Shown: one piece after another, positions 1 to 9,791 of the stretch
Layout of the letters: each line of letters begins with the position of its first letter
Numbering within the stretch: position 1 is the stretch's first letter
Source of the DNA: Palsa-883 sp963847615
Lineage (GTDB): Bacteria; Pseudomonadota; Alphaproteobacteria; Acetobacterales; Acetobacteraceae
Assembly: GCA_963847615.1 (NCBI GenBank)
Contig: CAWKAN010000020.1
Location: 558,001-622,000 of the forward strand
Reading direction: 5' to 3'
DNA: 64,000 nucleotides
Notes under the pieces: model-generated
What the model was told of the DNA's origin: nothing
Databases searched by the model: none
Seen by the model: only the letters and a program-made list of their open reading frames with translations
Program-made: the position numbers and the translations under genes

Positions 1-133
1 CCTTCTTCGTCGCATACCGCCGGCCGGCTTCGCCGCAGTGCGGGCACACAGGGCCATTGGGCCACCGAACGTCTTCAATCATCGCCCTGGCGGCAGCTTC
101 GTCCTGAAAAAACGGTTCGGTGAAGGTGTTCAT
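1..133 (-). CDS. IS1595-family transposase, N-terminal fragment (runs off the window)
   Basis: Read on the minus strand from an ATG at 133, the translation begins MNTFTEPFFQDEAAARAMIE and continues to a CPHCG motif followed by a basic stretch before the window edge. A short acidic N-terminus, then a W/NG segment and a CxxC zinc ribbon, is the usual start of IS1595-group (ISXO2-like) DDE transposases. Only about 44 residues are visible, so the catalytic domain cannot be checked. The insertion sequence would end somewhere to the right of 133, but I could not define its terminal inverted repeat. A generic zinc-ribbon protein is the alternative. Confidence 0.6.
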   Translation of the reverse strand, partial: MNTFTEPFFQDEAAARAMIEDVRWPNGPVCPHCGEAGRRYATKK

Positions 134-391
134 CTCGGTTCTCCTTGCCCGAGACACTAGCCCTGGTGGTCTGTGGTGTCAAGTATATAATTGGGACTAC
201 GGACCTATGTGCCGTGCCGAGACAGCAGGAATTCCCGTTTTGGCTGGACCGAGAACGCCGGTCGTGTCCGAATTAGGACATAGGAATTTGAACTTGCGAC
301 AACCGAGCGAAGGGGTGATTGCTCACGAGTTGGCGATCGGAGCGAATCGGAGTGGAGTGTTCTACCTCCTCTCTGCTCCGGACAAACCGCC

Positions 392-1426
392 ATGTCTGAT
401 GGATCGCCTCGGCCCACAAATTGGAAGGAGACGATCCCTTTCGTCGTCTGGGGCGTGCTCGTCGGTGCTTTTGGCCTCACGGGCGTCGAGCACTTCGTCG
501 TGTCCGTCGGTCAGTATTGGCGGGGCAAGTCGTGGACGGACGAGGGGTTACAAGCGGCCGTGGCGTTTGTCGGCATGGCCGGACTGGCGGCGATGATAAT
601 TCACGGCGGCCGCATACGAGAGAAATTCTCGGACATCCGATGGCTTATCGGTGCCTGCATGTTCGCAGTGGTGGTGTTGGCATTTTCGCCTTACGTCGAG
701 CAACGACGCTGGCCCTTTGAGTGGTTGGTGAAAGAATTGCGCCCAGCATCCGCCCAGGACATCGCCGCGGCAATCAAACCCGAACTGGATCAACTTTTAC
801 AAAACCGAGCACCTCCCGCGTTGCCTCAGCCCGACCAAGGGGAATTGGCGTCAACAAAACAGCAACTCCGCATCGCGCAAGGCAACCTCAAGCAATATCA
901 GATTGAAGCTGAGCAGGCGCACTGGAACGACATGTCGGCAATTTGCACAGTCAAACTGCTCTTTAGCATCGAGGCGAATAACCCATCAAAAGGATTGTCG
1001 AATACCATCATCCTGTTGACTAGCGCCCCGTCAATGACGCGGATACACAATAGTATTTATGCGATTTTCGATGATGTGATTCGTCGCCTTGACCAGCAGC
1101 ATCGTGCCGCGCTTCCCGGGACGGATTTTATCCCGCCGTTTCGAATGGGGGTGCAGATCGATTACACGCGAAATCTGGATGCTCCGCGCCTTCCCAATAG
1201 TGGAACGACCGGGATCACGGTCCACGGGAGAAGTGGGGCCGCGGATTTTCTGGTAGCGACTTTATCGACGGTTTTTCTCACTCATCAAACTGCCGAGCTG
1301 CCGAGTGATGCCCTGCTAGGATACTATCGTCGCATCTTCGGGAGTAACCGCTTCGATACGGTGGTCTGGCTTGAAATTGGGGAAGGATCTCCATGGAGTC
1401 CAGATCACCCCAATTGTAGAGGTTAG
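392..1426 (+). CDS. Hypothetical membrane protein, 344 aa
   Basis: I do not recognise the family. Three hydrophobic segments lie at about residues 15-35, 53-70 and 84-102. They are followed by a helical linker rich in Q, A and E (about 125-175, probably coiled coil), then a soluble C-terminal domain of about 165 residues with a hydrophobic core and no motif I can name. The pattern suggests an inner-membrane anchor with a cytoplasmic domain. Codon use is less GC-biased than in the housekeeping genes further right, as expected for accessory DNA between an IS and an intron. The ATG at 392 precedes the first membrane segment directly and gives the longest sensible reading. Confidence 0.55.
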   Translation: MSDGSPRPTNWKETIPFVVWGVLVGAFGLTGVEHFVVSVGQYWRGKSWTDEGLQAAVAFVGMAGLAAMIIHGGRIREKFSDIRWLIGACMFAVVVLAFSPYVEQRRWPFEWLVKELRPASAQDIAAAIKPELDQLLQNRAPPALPQPDQGELASTKQQLRIAQGNLKQYQIEAEQAHWNDMSAICTVKLLFSIEANNPSKGLSNTIILLTSAPSMTRIHNSIYAIFDDVIRRLDQQHRAALPGTDFIPPFRMGVQIDYTRNLDAPRLPNSGTTGITVHGRSGAADFLVATLSTVFLTHQTAELPSDALLGYYRRIFGSNRFDTVVWLEIGEGSPWSPDHPNCRG

Positions 1427-1567
1427 GCTAACCCTCCCTGGATCACCGTAAACCGAGGCCGCTCGCGCGCCGGTGCCCAGCGGTGGAACAATATCCCTTC
1501 ACCGGATTTTAACTGCTGGCTGGCGGAAATGGTCTCCTGCCCGTGCGGCCGGCACCGGCAGAAGCAA

Positions 1568-1602
1568 GGCAAGGAATTTCAGCCACAGATGCACACAGAC
1601 CG
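1568..1602 (+). repeat. Left arm of the inverted repeat bracketing GxxExxY unit 1
   Basis: About 34 nt (AAGGCAAGGAATTTCAGCC, then ACAGATGCACACAGAC) reappear as the reverse complement at about 4008-4053 with one clear mismatch. The right arm carries one extra copy of the 12-nt motif CACAGATGCACA. The ATG at 1589-1591 lies inside this arm and is in a position to start the nuclease gene (MHTD...). Confidence 0.75.
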
Positions 1603-3623
1603 CGATAGGCAAGCTCAGGAAAGGGGGAAGCCGATGTAGACGGAAACCTTTCGTCGCGATCCAGAGGGTTGAACTCCCTCCCGGCAAAGGCGAGCCAGCC
1701 AGCCGGAAGCGAGCCTTGCATGGGTTAGGCAACGACACTCGTGAAGCGTAGGCAGCAGGTACTGAAGCCGCGGGATGATGGCCACGAGATCATCGAACGC
1801 TGGAGCCTTCGTCGCTCTGTGAGCGGGGGCAGCATCGGGGCGACCGCCATGGCGAGGTCGCTCTGGTCCGGCCGGGGTTAGGAGCCGGGGCAAAGGTACG
1901 GAACGGATCGCCTGGGAACCTATGAGATCCCGCATCCGCCCATGTTGGCGCAGGCACCGGTGCTGGGAGACCGGTTGAACAAACTCCCTGGCCTGTCGGA
2001 AGCCCTCGGGTCCGCCAGGAGCGCCGCGGCGAGAGACGAAGCAGACGAGGGACGGCATGGAGCCTGGAAGCGAACACCATGAGCGACCGGGAATGCGGCT
2101 GCGGGAAGTCGTAGCGCCTTCATAGTCCCGCCGAAGTCGGGGAACCGGGCCTGCCGGGACCCGGCAGAGGGAAGGGGGGCGCCGCGTTGAGAGAGCCATT
2201 GACGGGAAACACGGGAGGGGACCTTGAACCCTGCGAACCTGTCCACGAAACGGCAATGGATAGCCGAACTGGCGAGACGCAAGACAGTGCTGCACTCGCT
2301 GCACCACGTCATCGATCTGGACTGGATGAAAGAAGCCTATCGGCTGACCCGCAAGGATGGGGCGCCGGGGATCGACGGAGTGACGGCGGCCGACTACGAG
2401 GCGGCTCTGGAGGTCAATCTGCTGGACCTTCTGGGCCGCATCAAAACCGGCCGCTACCACGCCCCGCCGGTTCGCCGGACCTACATCCCGAAAGCGGACG
2501 GCACGCGACGGCCGCTCGGCATCCCGACCTTCGAGGACAAGGTGGCGCAGCGGGCGATCACGATGGTTCTTGAAGCGATCTATGAGCAGGACTTCCTGCC
2601 CTGTTCGTATGGCTTCCGACCGGGCCGATCGGCGCACCAGGCGTTACAAGCGCTGCGCACTGGCTGCATGACCCAACGGCTGTGGTGGGTGCTGGATGTC
2701 GATATACGCAAGTATTTCGATACCATCTCGCACCGTCACCTGCGGGCGTTTCTCGACCAGCGGGTCACGGATGGTGTGATCCGGCGGATGATCGATAAAT
2801 GGCTGGCTGCCGGTGTTCTCGAAGACGGACACCTGCACCGCCCGACTGAAGGCACCCCCCAGGGCGGGGTCATCTCACCCTGTCTCTCGAACATCTTCCT
2901 GCACCATGTGCTGGACGACTGGTACGCGAACGTGGTGCGGCCACGCCTGCGGGGGAACAGCATGCTGGTCAGGTTCGCCGATGACCTGGTGGTGGCGTTC
3001 GAGAGGTTCGACGACGCCGAACGGATCCTGGCGGTCCTGGGCAAGCGGCTTGCGCGGTATGGGCTGACGCTGCATCCCGACAAGACGCGCTTCATCGACT
3101 TCCGGCCGCGACGGGCGGAAGGCGATCAGCCTGCGGGGACGAGTGGAACCACGTTCGACTTTCTCGGCTTCACCCACGTCTGGGGGAGGTCGCGGCAGGG
3201 CCGCAAGGTGGTTCGGCAGGTAACGGCGAAGAGCCGTTACGCCAGGGCGGTGGCGGCAGTCACCGACTGGTGCAAGCGCCATCGGCACCAGCCGGTGTGC
3301 GCGCAGCATGCGCGCTTGTCGTCGATGATGCGTGGGCACTTCGCCTACTACGGCATCACGGGGAATGGCCGAAGGCTGAGCTGGTATGCAAGGCAGGTCG
3401 TGCGGGGTTGGAAGAAATGGCTGTCGCGCCGCGGCGGCAAGGGCACGTTCCTGTGGTCCCGCCTCGGCGAGTACCTCAGGCAACACCCGCTTCCACCAGT
3501 CCGGATCGTCCATCGTTACACTGCCGTGGGCGAAGCTCTCGCGTGAGGAACCGGATGCTGGAAATCGGCACGTCCGGGTCTGTGGGGGGCGAGGGTGGCA
3601 ACATCCTCGCCTACCCGGCTGAT
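1603..3623 (+). mobile_element. Group II intron 1, inserted near the start of a GxxExxY nuclease gene
   Basis: The element consists of a structured non-coding 5' part (about 1603-2223), a reverse transcriptase/maturase gene (2224-3546) and a 3' ribozyme end. Domain V is recognisable at about 3547-3581, where GAACCGGATGC pairs with GCACGTCCGGGTC around a GAAA loop. Domain VI follows as a stem of GGCGAGG with CCTCGCC. The 3' end is probably the AT at 3622-3623, because the next bases continue the reading frame of the nuclease gene. The 5' boundary is uncertain: no clean GTGCG start is visible after the left repeat arm, so any point from 1595 to 1640 is possible. Confidence 0.7.
2224..3546 (+). 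CDS. ltrA: Group II intron reverse transcriptase/maturase
   Basis: A 440-aa intron-encoded protein that assists splicing and copies the intron RNA into new sites. The RT fingers-palm part is intact: GAPGIDGVT near residue 50, RRPLGIPTFEDKVAQ near 98, YGFRPGRSAHQALQ near 135, GTPQGGVISPCLSN near 215 and RFADDLVVAF near 250. The catalytic box reads FADD rather than the common YADD. A maturase X region and a GIIM-like C-terminus follow, ending in a motif around WKKWLSRRGG. No HNH endonuclease domain is seen. It lies entirely within intron 1, whose ribozyme domain V starts directly after the stop. No frameshift is visible, so this copy may be active. Confidence 0.9.
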   Translation: MNPANLSTKRQWIAELARRKTVLHSLHHVIDLDWMKEAYRLTRKDGAPGIDGVTAADYEAALEVNLLDLLGRIKTGRYHAPPVRRTYIPKADGTRRPLGIPTFEDKVAQRAITMVLEAIYEQDFLPCSYGFRPGRSAHQALQALRTGCMTQRLWWVLDVDIRKYFDTISHRHLRAFLDQRVTDGVIRRMIDKWLAAGVLEDGHLHRPTEGTPQGGVISPCLSNIFLHHVLDDWYANVVRPRLRGNSMLVRFADDLVVAFERFDDAERILAVLGKRLARYGLTLHPDKTRFIDFRPRRAEGDQPAGTSGTTFDFLGFTHVWGRSRQGRKVVRQVTAKSRYARAVAAVTDWCKRHRHQPVCAQHARLSSMMRGHFAYYGITGNGRRLSWYARQVVRGWKKWLSRRGGKGTFLWSRLGEYLRQHPLPPVRIVHRYTAVGEALA

Positions 3624-3992
3624 ACCGGGGTCAATCAATTGTCGGAGCGCGTCATTGGGTGCGCGTTCCGGGTCCTGAACACGCTCGGGTGCGGGTTTCT
3701 CGAAAAGGTCTACGAGAACGCATTGGCCCACGAGTTGCGCAAAGTCGGTCTGGCCGTCGTGCAACAGCACGGGATCACCGTCCACTACGACGGCATTGTC
3801 GTCGGGGAATACGCCGTCGATCTGTTGATCGAGGGAACCCTCATCGTCGAACTGAAAGCGAGCAAGGCTCTGGACGGCGCTCACACCGCGCAGTGCCTGA
3901 ATTACCTGAAGGCGACCGGCCTGCGGTTCTGCCTGCTACTCAACTTCGGCAAGTCCCGCCTCGAGATCCGGCGTCTTGCCCACGGTCCCTGA
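3624..3992 (+). CDS. GxxExxY family protein (PD-(D/E)XK nuclease superfamily), main exon of an intron-split gene
   Basis: The 123 codons contain the family signature GCGFLEKVYENAL and the nuclease core YAVDLLIEGTLIVELKA, where D and the later ELK match a PD-(D/E)XK active site. A terminal QCLNYLKATGLRF segment, then LNFGK, completes the fold. The start codon is missing here. The probable one is the ATG at 1589 inside the left repeat arm (MHTD...), separated by group II intron 1. A second, unsplit copy at 23072 begins MHAKHAD and supports this reconstruction. The ATG at 3555, inside ribozyme domain V, is a possible but less likely start. The family's biochemical role is unproven. Confidence 0.75.
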   Translation, partial: TGVNQLSERVIGCAFRVLNTLGCGFLEKVYENALAHELRKVGLAVVQQHGITVHYDGIVVGEYAVDLLIEGTLIVELKASKALDGAHTAQCLNYLKATGLRFCLLLNFGKSRLEIRRLAHGP

Positions 3993-4007
3993 AGCCGCTC
4001 GGAATAT

Positions 4008-4053
4008 CTGTGTGCATCTGTGTGCATCTGTGGCTGAAATTTCTTGCCTTCCT
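4008..4053 (-). repeat. Right arm of the inverted repeat bracketing GxxExxY unit 1
   Basis: Reverse complement of the arm at 1568-1602, starting 16 bases after the nuclease stop codon and containing two tandem copies of TCTGTGTGCATC. With the left arm it encloses both the nuclease gene and group II intron 1. Confidence 0.75.
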
Positions 4054-4445
4054 GGTCCGGCGCAGCAGATCGCCAATTCTGCAAGTGGGCAGGACCCCGA
4101 CGCTTGCTCCCCGGCGTCGCCAGGTCAAAGTGGGCAAGGCCCGGCTGGATCGGGAAAAGACACCATCTCATTGCGACTCCAATTCGTAATCGAACTGGGC
4201 CGTGAACGCAGAGGCTCCGCTGTTCCCGGGGCACCGATGAGACCCAGGGGAATTTCCCAGGCGTAAAGCGCCTCAGGCGTGCTCTATCATGCCAGCTATA
4301 TAGGTTGGCCGCGACGAATTTGTCGGGCACGTCTTCGCGTAACGTTCGCGCATCAGTCATCGACTGGCCGCCTACATCTCGAGTGGTCGCTGTGGACGAT
4401 CCGCCCTCGAGGAAGTAGCATATTCGGCCAGCGGAGAGACCGGAT
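4054..4445. other. Intergenic, no gene found
   Basis: About 390 bases between the right repeat arm and the HIRAN gene. Reading frames on both strands are short and show no family resemblance. The interval contains no obvious palindrome or RNA gene. The end (GGCCAGCGGAGAGACCGGAT) provides a purine-rich stretch (GGAGAGA) about 10 bases ahead of the next ATG and may be its ribosome binding site. Confidence 0.5.
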
Positions 4446-5069
4446 ATGTTCAAGTGGTTCTGGGCGCTGATCAGATCGGACCGAAACCAAGGTGGGAAGC
4501 AACGCGTTGAGCCCTCCGTTTCGGACTTGCCGAATGTCCGGCAAACACAGGAAAAACTGCCTGCCCTCCCGATCGCGCCGCCGGACCCCCCGATTTTCGC
4601 GGAATTCTACAATTCCATCGCCGGTGTTACGTTCTCAAACCCGGACGGGAGATCCCGCCAGGACATAATCCGGCGCAGCGTTCGTGTCGGTATACCGCTA
4701 AGCTTGCGTTTCGAAGACAACAACCCAGTAGACAAGGATGCTGTCGCACTTTTCACGCCCGACGGCGATCAGGTTGGCTACCTGAAGCAACGCACGGCCT
4801 GGGACGTTCGTGACCACATCAAAAGAGAAAGACACGTTGAGGCGGTCGTCGCAGAAGTTAGGGGCGCGACCCCCGAATTCCCCAAGCTGGCAGTTATTAT
4901 TCAGGTCAAGGTTCGAGCGGCACCTGCGCCTCCACCGACTGAGAAGCCGAAACGTCCTCGGCCGAAACCGAAACGCGCAGTCCAGCCACAACAAGACACC
5001 GAATTGCCCCCGGATGGCCAGGAAGATCAGGTCGCCAGCGCCGCCAGTCGTCCAAACGTGGCGATCTGA
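4446..5069 (+). CDS. HIRAN-domain protein
   Basis: A 207-aa protein. Residues 50-155 resemble a HIRAN domain: FYNSIAGVTFSNPDGRSRQ, then IPLSLRFEDNNPVDKDAVAL and VGYLKQRTAWDVRDHI. HIRAN domains bind DNA 3' ends or damaged DNA in HLTF/Rad5 and occur alone in many bacterial genes near mobile DNA. The C-terminal 50 residues are proline/lysine-rich (PTEKPKRPRPKPKRA) and look disordered. No helicase or nuclease domain is attached. It sits between a nuclease-intron unit and a decayed HTH gene, so it is probably part of the accessory region. The function is inferred from the domain only. Confidence 0.7.
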   Translation: MFKWFWALIRSDRNQGGKQRVEPSVSDLPNVRQTQEKLPALPIAPPDPPIFAEFYNSIAGVTFSNPDGRSRQDIIRRSVRVGIPLSLRFEDNNPVDKDAVALFTPDGDQVGYLKQRTAWDVRDHIKRERHVEAVVAEVRGATPEFPKLAVIIQVKVRAAPAPPPTEKPKRPRPKPKRAVQPQQDTELPPDGQEDQVASAASRPNVAI

Positions 5070-5135
5070 GCGCGCTCCATCAATGGCCAACGAGAGTTTG
5101 TTCGTGAAAACCGTGGAATGGATGGACTGGCCCAC

Positions 5136-5590
5136 ATGACGGAAAAGCTGCATTATACCGGTTGCGGTCCGGATTGCGTGTACCTGACCAGCGGATACAC
5201 GATCCATCAGACCGATCACGGAACCGGCGCGTCGGTAAAAAATGCCAGGCATCTGCATGAGCGCCTTGCGGTGGATATCGTCAGCTGGTCGTATCCTCTG
5301 CGTGACCAGGAAGTACGCTTCCTACGTGCCATGCTGAGGGTTTCCTAGGAGGGGTTGGCCCGGGTGCTAAGGCAACGAAGCGGGTCCGTCGTCCGTTGGG
5401 CAGCAAAGCATACTCGGGGCCGCCGACAGTGCGCTCCGGATGTTTTACGCGCTCAAGGCTGGCGCACATGAAACGGCCGCGAAGGTGATCGATCTGCTGC
5501 AAGAGTATGGACGAGGATGCGCATGGCGTGCATGGGTTGCGGGACATCCAGCTCAAGAACGACGGGAACTGGACGCGAGAAGCCACGTAA
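5136..5590 (+). pseudogene. Decayed helix-turn-helix regulator (MqsA/YgiT-like antitoxin type)
   Basis: The ATG at 5136 opens a frame reading MTEKLHYTGCGPDCVYLTSG and continues to RDQEVRFLRAMLRVS, which then meets a TAG at 5346 where homologues usually have Q (CAG). Downstream the family continues in the same frame (EGLARVLR), with a further frame shift before FYALKAGAHETAAKVIDLLQ and another before DAHGVHGLRDIQLKNDGNW. These are the HTH and C-terminal parts of a stand-alone regulator with a cysteine-containing N-terminus. With a stop and two shifts, the gene is dead unless the sequence is wrong. The partner toxin is not visible nearby. Confidence 0.6.
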
Positions 5591-5647
5591 TACCGGCCAC
5601 CCTGACGGTTCATTCGTATCGGCGTGGATGGCGGGCCTTCGCCCGCC

Positions 5648-8600
5648 CTACTCCGCCGCCAACCGAGGCGGCTCCACCATCCCCGCCGCCACCTGCAGAT
5701 CCACCGACAGCAGCCGCGATACGCCGCGCTCCTGCATCGTCACCCCATACAGCCGGTCCATCCGCGCCATGGTCAACGGATGGTGCGTCACCACCAAAAA
5801 CCGCGTCCCGGTCTCGCGCACCATCTCGTCCAGCAGATTGCAGAACCGCTCCACGTTCGCATCGTCCAGCGGCGCATCCACCTCGTCCAGCACGCTGATC
5901 GGCGCCGGGTTGCAGCGGAACACCGCGAAGATCAGCGACAGCGCGGTCAGCGCCTGCTCCCCGCCCGACAGCAGCGACAGCGTCGCCAGCTTCTTCCCCG
6001 GCGGCTGGGCATAGATCTCCAGCCCCGCCTCCAGCGGATCGTCCGAGCCCACCAGCGCCAGGTGCGCCCGCCCGCCGCCGAACATCCGCGTGAACAGCGC
6101 CTGGAAGTGCTGGTCGATCTGCTGGAACACCGCGCTCAGCCGCTCGCGCCCCTCGCGGTTCAGGTGGCCGATCGAGCCGCGCAGCTTGGCGATCGCGGTG
6201 ACCAGCTCGTCGCGCTCGGCCACGATGGTGGCGATCTGCGTTCTCCACCTCCTCGGCCTCGACCTCGGCGCGCAGATTGACCGGCCCCATCTCCTCGCGC
6301 TCCTTGAGCAGCCGCTCCAGCCGCTTGCGGGCCTTCTCCTCGCTGTCCGACGTCAGCTCGGCCGGCGGGTCGGGCATCGCCGGATTGACGCCGAGCCGCT
6401 CCAGGATGCGCTCCGCCACCGTCCCCCAGGCGTGGTCGGCCTGCTGCGCGGCGCCCTCGGCGCGCACCGCGGCCTCGCGCGCCGCCGCCAGCGCCGATTT
6501 CCGCCGCCGCGGGCGGCGCGGTCGGCCTCGCCGGCCCGACCGACCGCCTCGGTCAGCCGGTCGGCCTCGCCGCGATGCGCCGCCTCGGCGGCCTCCAGCG
6601 CGTCCAGCGCGGCGGCGCGGCGGGCGGCGATCTGCGCCGGCGCTTCGGCCAATGCGGCGTGCTCGGCTTCCGCCTCGGCGCGGCGGGCGGCGAGGTCGGT
6701 GACCCGCGCCGCGGCATCGCCTGCACGCTGCGCCCAATCGCCGCGCTCGCCGGCGATCGCCGCCCGGCGCTGCGCCCGCGCCGCCTGTTCGCGGGCCAGC
6801 GCATCGCGCGTGCCCCTGGCCTCGGCCTCCGCCGCGCGCGCCCGGGTCAGCGCCGCGCGCGCCTGCTCCACCGCCGCGCGCAGCGCCGCCAGGTCGCCCA
6901 GCCCGTCGCGCGCCTCGCGCGCCCGCGCCTCGGCCGCGCCGGCCTCGGCGTGTTCCTCGCGCTGGGCGCAGATCTGCTCGCCCAGCGCATTCAGCCGGAC
7001 GCCCACGGTGGTGGCCTGCGCCTGCAACCGCTGCGCCGCGAGCCGCGTCCGCTCGGCCCCCTGCTCGGCCTCCCGCCGCGCCGCGCGGGCGCGCTGCTCG
7101 CCGACGATGGCGTCCTGCTCGGCGCCATACGCCGCCACATAGGCCTCGCGCGCCACGCCAGCCCGTGCGTCCGCGTCGGCCAGGTTGCCGCGCAGCATCG
7201 ACAGCCGGTTGCGCTGCTGCAGCCGCACCGCCGCCGCGGTCGGCGTGCCGGCGCGGATCGTGTAGCCGTCCCAGCGCCAGATCGCGCCTTCCTCGGACAC
7301 CAGCATCTGGCCGGGCGCCAGCGCCGGCTGCAGCGCGTCGCCGGCGGCCTCGTCGTCGATCAGGCCGATCTGGACTGAGCGCGCGGGTCAGCGCCGGCGG
7401 CCCCTGCACCAGCGTGTCGAACGGGGTGGCCGCGCCGGGCAGCGCCGGCAGCGGGTCGAGCGGCGGCAGTTCGCGCCAGTGGCGCGCCGCGGTCAGGTCG
7501 GCGGCCGAGGACAGCTCCTCGCCCAGCGCGGCGCCGAGCGCCGTCTCCAGCCCCGCCGGCACCGACAGGGCATCGACCATCGGCGGCCATTGCTCGCCGT
7601 CGTTGACCGCCAGGATCTCGGCCAGCGCCTGCGCCTCGGCGGCCAGCCGGGCGCGGACCTGCTCGGTGCGCCCCTGGGCGTCGCGCGCCGCTGGCCAGCG
7701 CGGTCTGCGCGGCGGCGCGGGTGTGTTCGACCTGCTCCAGCGCGGCGCGGGAAGCCGCCAGCGCGGCCTCGGCGGTGGCCTGCGCGGTCTCGGCCGCCGC
7801 CAGAGCGTCGGGTGCCACCGCCTCGGCGGCCAGCCGGTCGTGCTCGGCGCACAGCCGGGCGAGTTCGCCGGCGACGCGCCGGGCGCGCTGCTCGGCCTGC
7901 GCCAGCATCTGGCCGATCGACTGGGCGCGCGCCGAGGCCTCGGCCGCCGCCTCGGTGGCGCGGTTGGTTTCCGCTTCCGCCGGCCGCACCGCGTCCGCCG
8001 CCGCCGCGGTGGCCTGCGCCGCCGCCTCGGCCCTGGCGTCATGGCCCAGCTCGGCCTCGGCCAGCGCCGCGTCCTCGCCCGCGAGCCGCGCCTCGGCCGC
8101 CTCGGCGTCCTGGCGCGAGCTGCGTCGGCGTGGCCCAGGTCCTGGCCAAGCTGGCCCAGCCGGCGGGTTGCCTCGCCCAGCGCGGCGCGGGCGCGGGCCT
8201 CCTCGGCGACGATCTGTTCCTGCGCGACGCGCAGCCGCTCCAGCCCGGTGCGCGCCGCGGCCTCGACCTCGCGCAGCGCGGGCAGCGCCGCCTGCGCCGC
8301 GGTGGCGTGGGCCTGCGCCTCGGTGGCCGCGGCGGTGGCGGCGGCGACGGCGAGGCCCGCGGCATGCAGCGCGGCCTGGGCGGCGGCGCGGACCAGCTCG
8401 GCGTGCGCCCGCTGGATCGCCAGCAGTTCGGCTTCGGCGGCGCGGATGGCGCCGGAGATGTTGCGGTAGCGGCTGGCCTGGCGCGCCTGGCGCTTCAGCG
8501 TCGCCGAGCTGCGCCTCAAGCTGGCCGCGCAGATCCTCCGCCCGGGTCAGGTTGGCCTCGGCGGCGCGCAGCTTCAGCTCCGCCTCGTGGCGGCGGGCGT

Positions 8601-9129
8601 GCAGCCCGGTGATGCCGGCCGCCTCCTCCAGCAGGATGCGGCGCTGCTCGGGCTTGGCGGTGACCAGGGCGCCGACGCGGCCCTGGCTGATCATCGCCGA
8701 GCTGTGCGCGCCGGAGGCCAGGTCGGCGAACAGCGTCTGCACGTCGCGCGCCCGGGTCTCGGTGCCGTTGACGCGGTACGAGCTGCCGCATGCCGCGCTC
8801 GATCCGGCGGACGATCTCCAGCTCCGGCTGCTCGTGGAACGGCGGCGGCGCCACCCCGGCGGTGTCGTCTAGCGTCAGCACCACCTCGGCGATGTTGCGC
8901 GCCGGGCGGGACGCGGTGCCGGCGAAGATCACGTCCTCCATCTCGCCGCCGCGCAGGCTGCGCACCGAGCTTCTCGCCCATCGCCCAGCGCAGCGCCTCG
9001 ACCACGTTCGACTTGCCGCAGCCGTTCGGGCCGACGATGCCGGTCAGACCCGGGTCGGATCTCGACATTCGCCGGCTCGGCGAAGCTCTTGAACCCGGCG
9101 ATGCGCAGGCGGGAAAAACTGACGGGCAA
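5648..9129 (-). CDS. smc: Chromosome segregation protein SMC (frame disrupted several times)
   Basis: SMC is the ATPase that loops and compacts the chromosome with ScpA/ScpB. Reading leftward from a TTG at 9129, the protein starts MPVSFSRLRIAGFKSFAEPA. The Walker A segment GIVGPNGCGKSN is at about residue 30, followed by a long Ala/Glu/Arg-rich coiled coil with a hinge region. The C-terminal ATPase half carries the LSLLSGGEQALTALSL signature and Walker B SVLDEVDAPLDDANV, and the stop is at 5648. The 3482-nt span equals about 1160 codons, the normal family length. The frame breaks repeatedly in the coiled coil, and two breaks I parsed (near 6236 and 6510) are one-base doublings of a third codon base. 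The gene is therefore probably intact in the organism. Confidence 0.85.
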
Positions 9130-9171
9130 GGGCGCCTCCCTATGGAATGCAACGGGGAACGCGACGGCGGC

Positions 9172-9763
9172 TCAGGCGTTGGGGATCAGTTTGACAAACG
9201 TGGCGTAGCTCATTTCGCCCGCGTGCAGCTCGCCGTTGATCACGAAGCTGGGCGTCGAGTTCGATCTTCCACTTGGCGGCGTCGGCCTTCTGCTGCGCCA
9301 TGATCCAGTCGCGCAACGCCGTGTCGGCCACCGTCGCGTCGAACGTCGCGCGGCTCATGCCGGCAAGCGCCGCCAGCTTCCACAGCTCGTCGGTGCTGTT
9401 CACGCCCGGCGCGAAGGCCCAGCGGTCCTGGCTGGCGAGCAGCGCGTTGACGAACGGCTCGTAGCGCTCCGCCGGCAGCGCGCGCGCCACCATCGCCGCG
9501 GTCAGCGCGACCTGGTCCAGCGGGAAGTCGTGGTAGATGTAGAACACCTTGCCGGTGTCGATCAGCTTGGCCTTCACCTCGGGAAAGGTCTCCTGGGCGA
9601 AGGCGGCGCAATGGGTGCAGGTGAGCGAGAAGCACTCGACCACCTGGGTCTTGGCGTCCGGCTTGCCGATCGCGCGCTCGGTCAGGCGCGGGTCCTCGGC
9701 GCGCGCGAGGGCGGGGGAGAGCCCGCTCAGGGCGACTAGCGATAGTAGGGTTCGGCGTCGCAT
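9172..9763 (-). CDS. DsbA/DsbG-family periplasmic thiol oxidoreductase (one frameshift)
   Basis: The signal peptide MRRRTLLSLVALSGLSPALA starts at the ATG at 9763. A thioredoxin-4 (DsbA-like) domain follows with the active site CTHC inside ECFSLTCTHCAAF, then the helical insert (FPLDQVALTAAMVARAL) typical of DsbA-like and thiol-disulfide interchange proteins. Near 9256 the frame shifts: CTC plus one G before ACG CCC AGC restores the conserved cis-proline strand (TPSFVINGEL), and the protein ends at the TGA at 9172. It probably oxidises or isomerises exported proteins. It lies 42 bases from the smc start, and both genes point left. Confidence 0.8.
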
Positions 9764-9791
9764 GGCGATGGTTACCTCTAGATGTGGTGTT

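Noticed and set aside
1541..1556. GTGCGGCCGGC as the 5' end of group II intron 1
   Set aside because: It lies to the left of a repeat arm that is mirrored at 4008-4053 and would put that host-derived arm inside the intron.
5648..9129. Long plus-strand Ala/Arg-rich frames across smc
   Set aside because: They are complements of the coiled-coil codons of SMC; the ATPase head motifs at both ends are on the minus strand.
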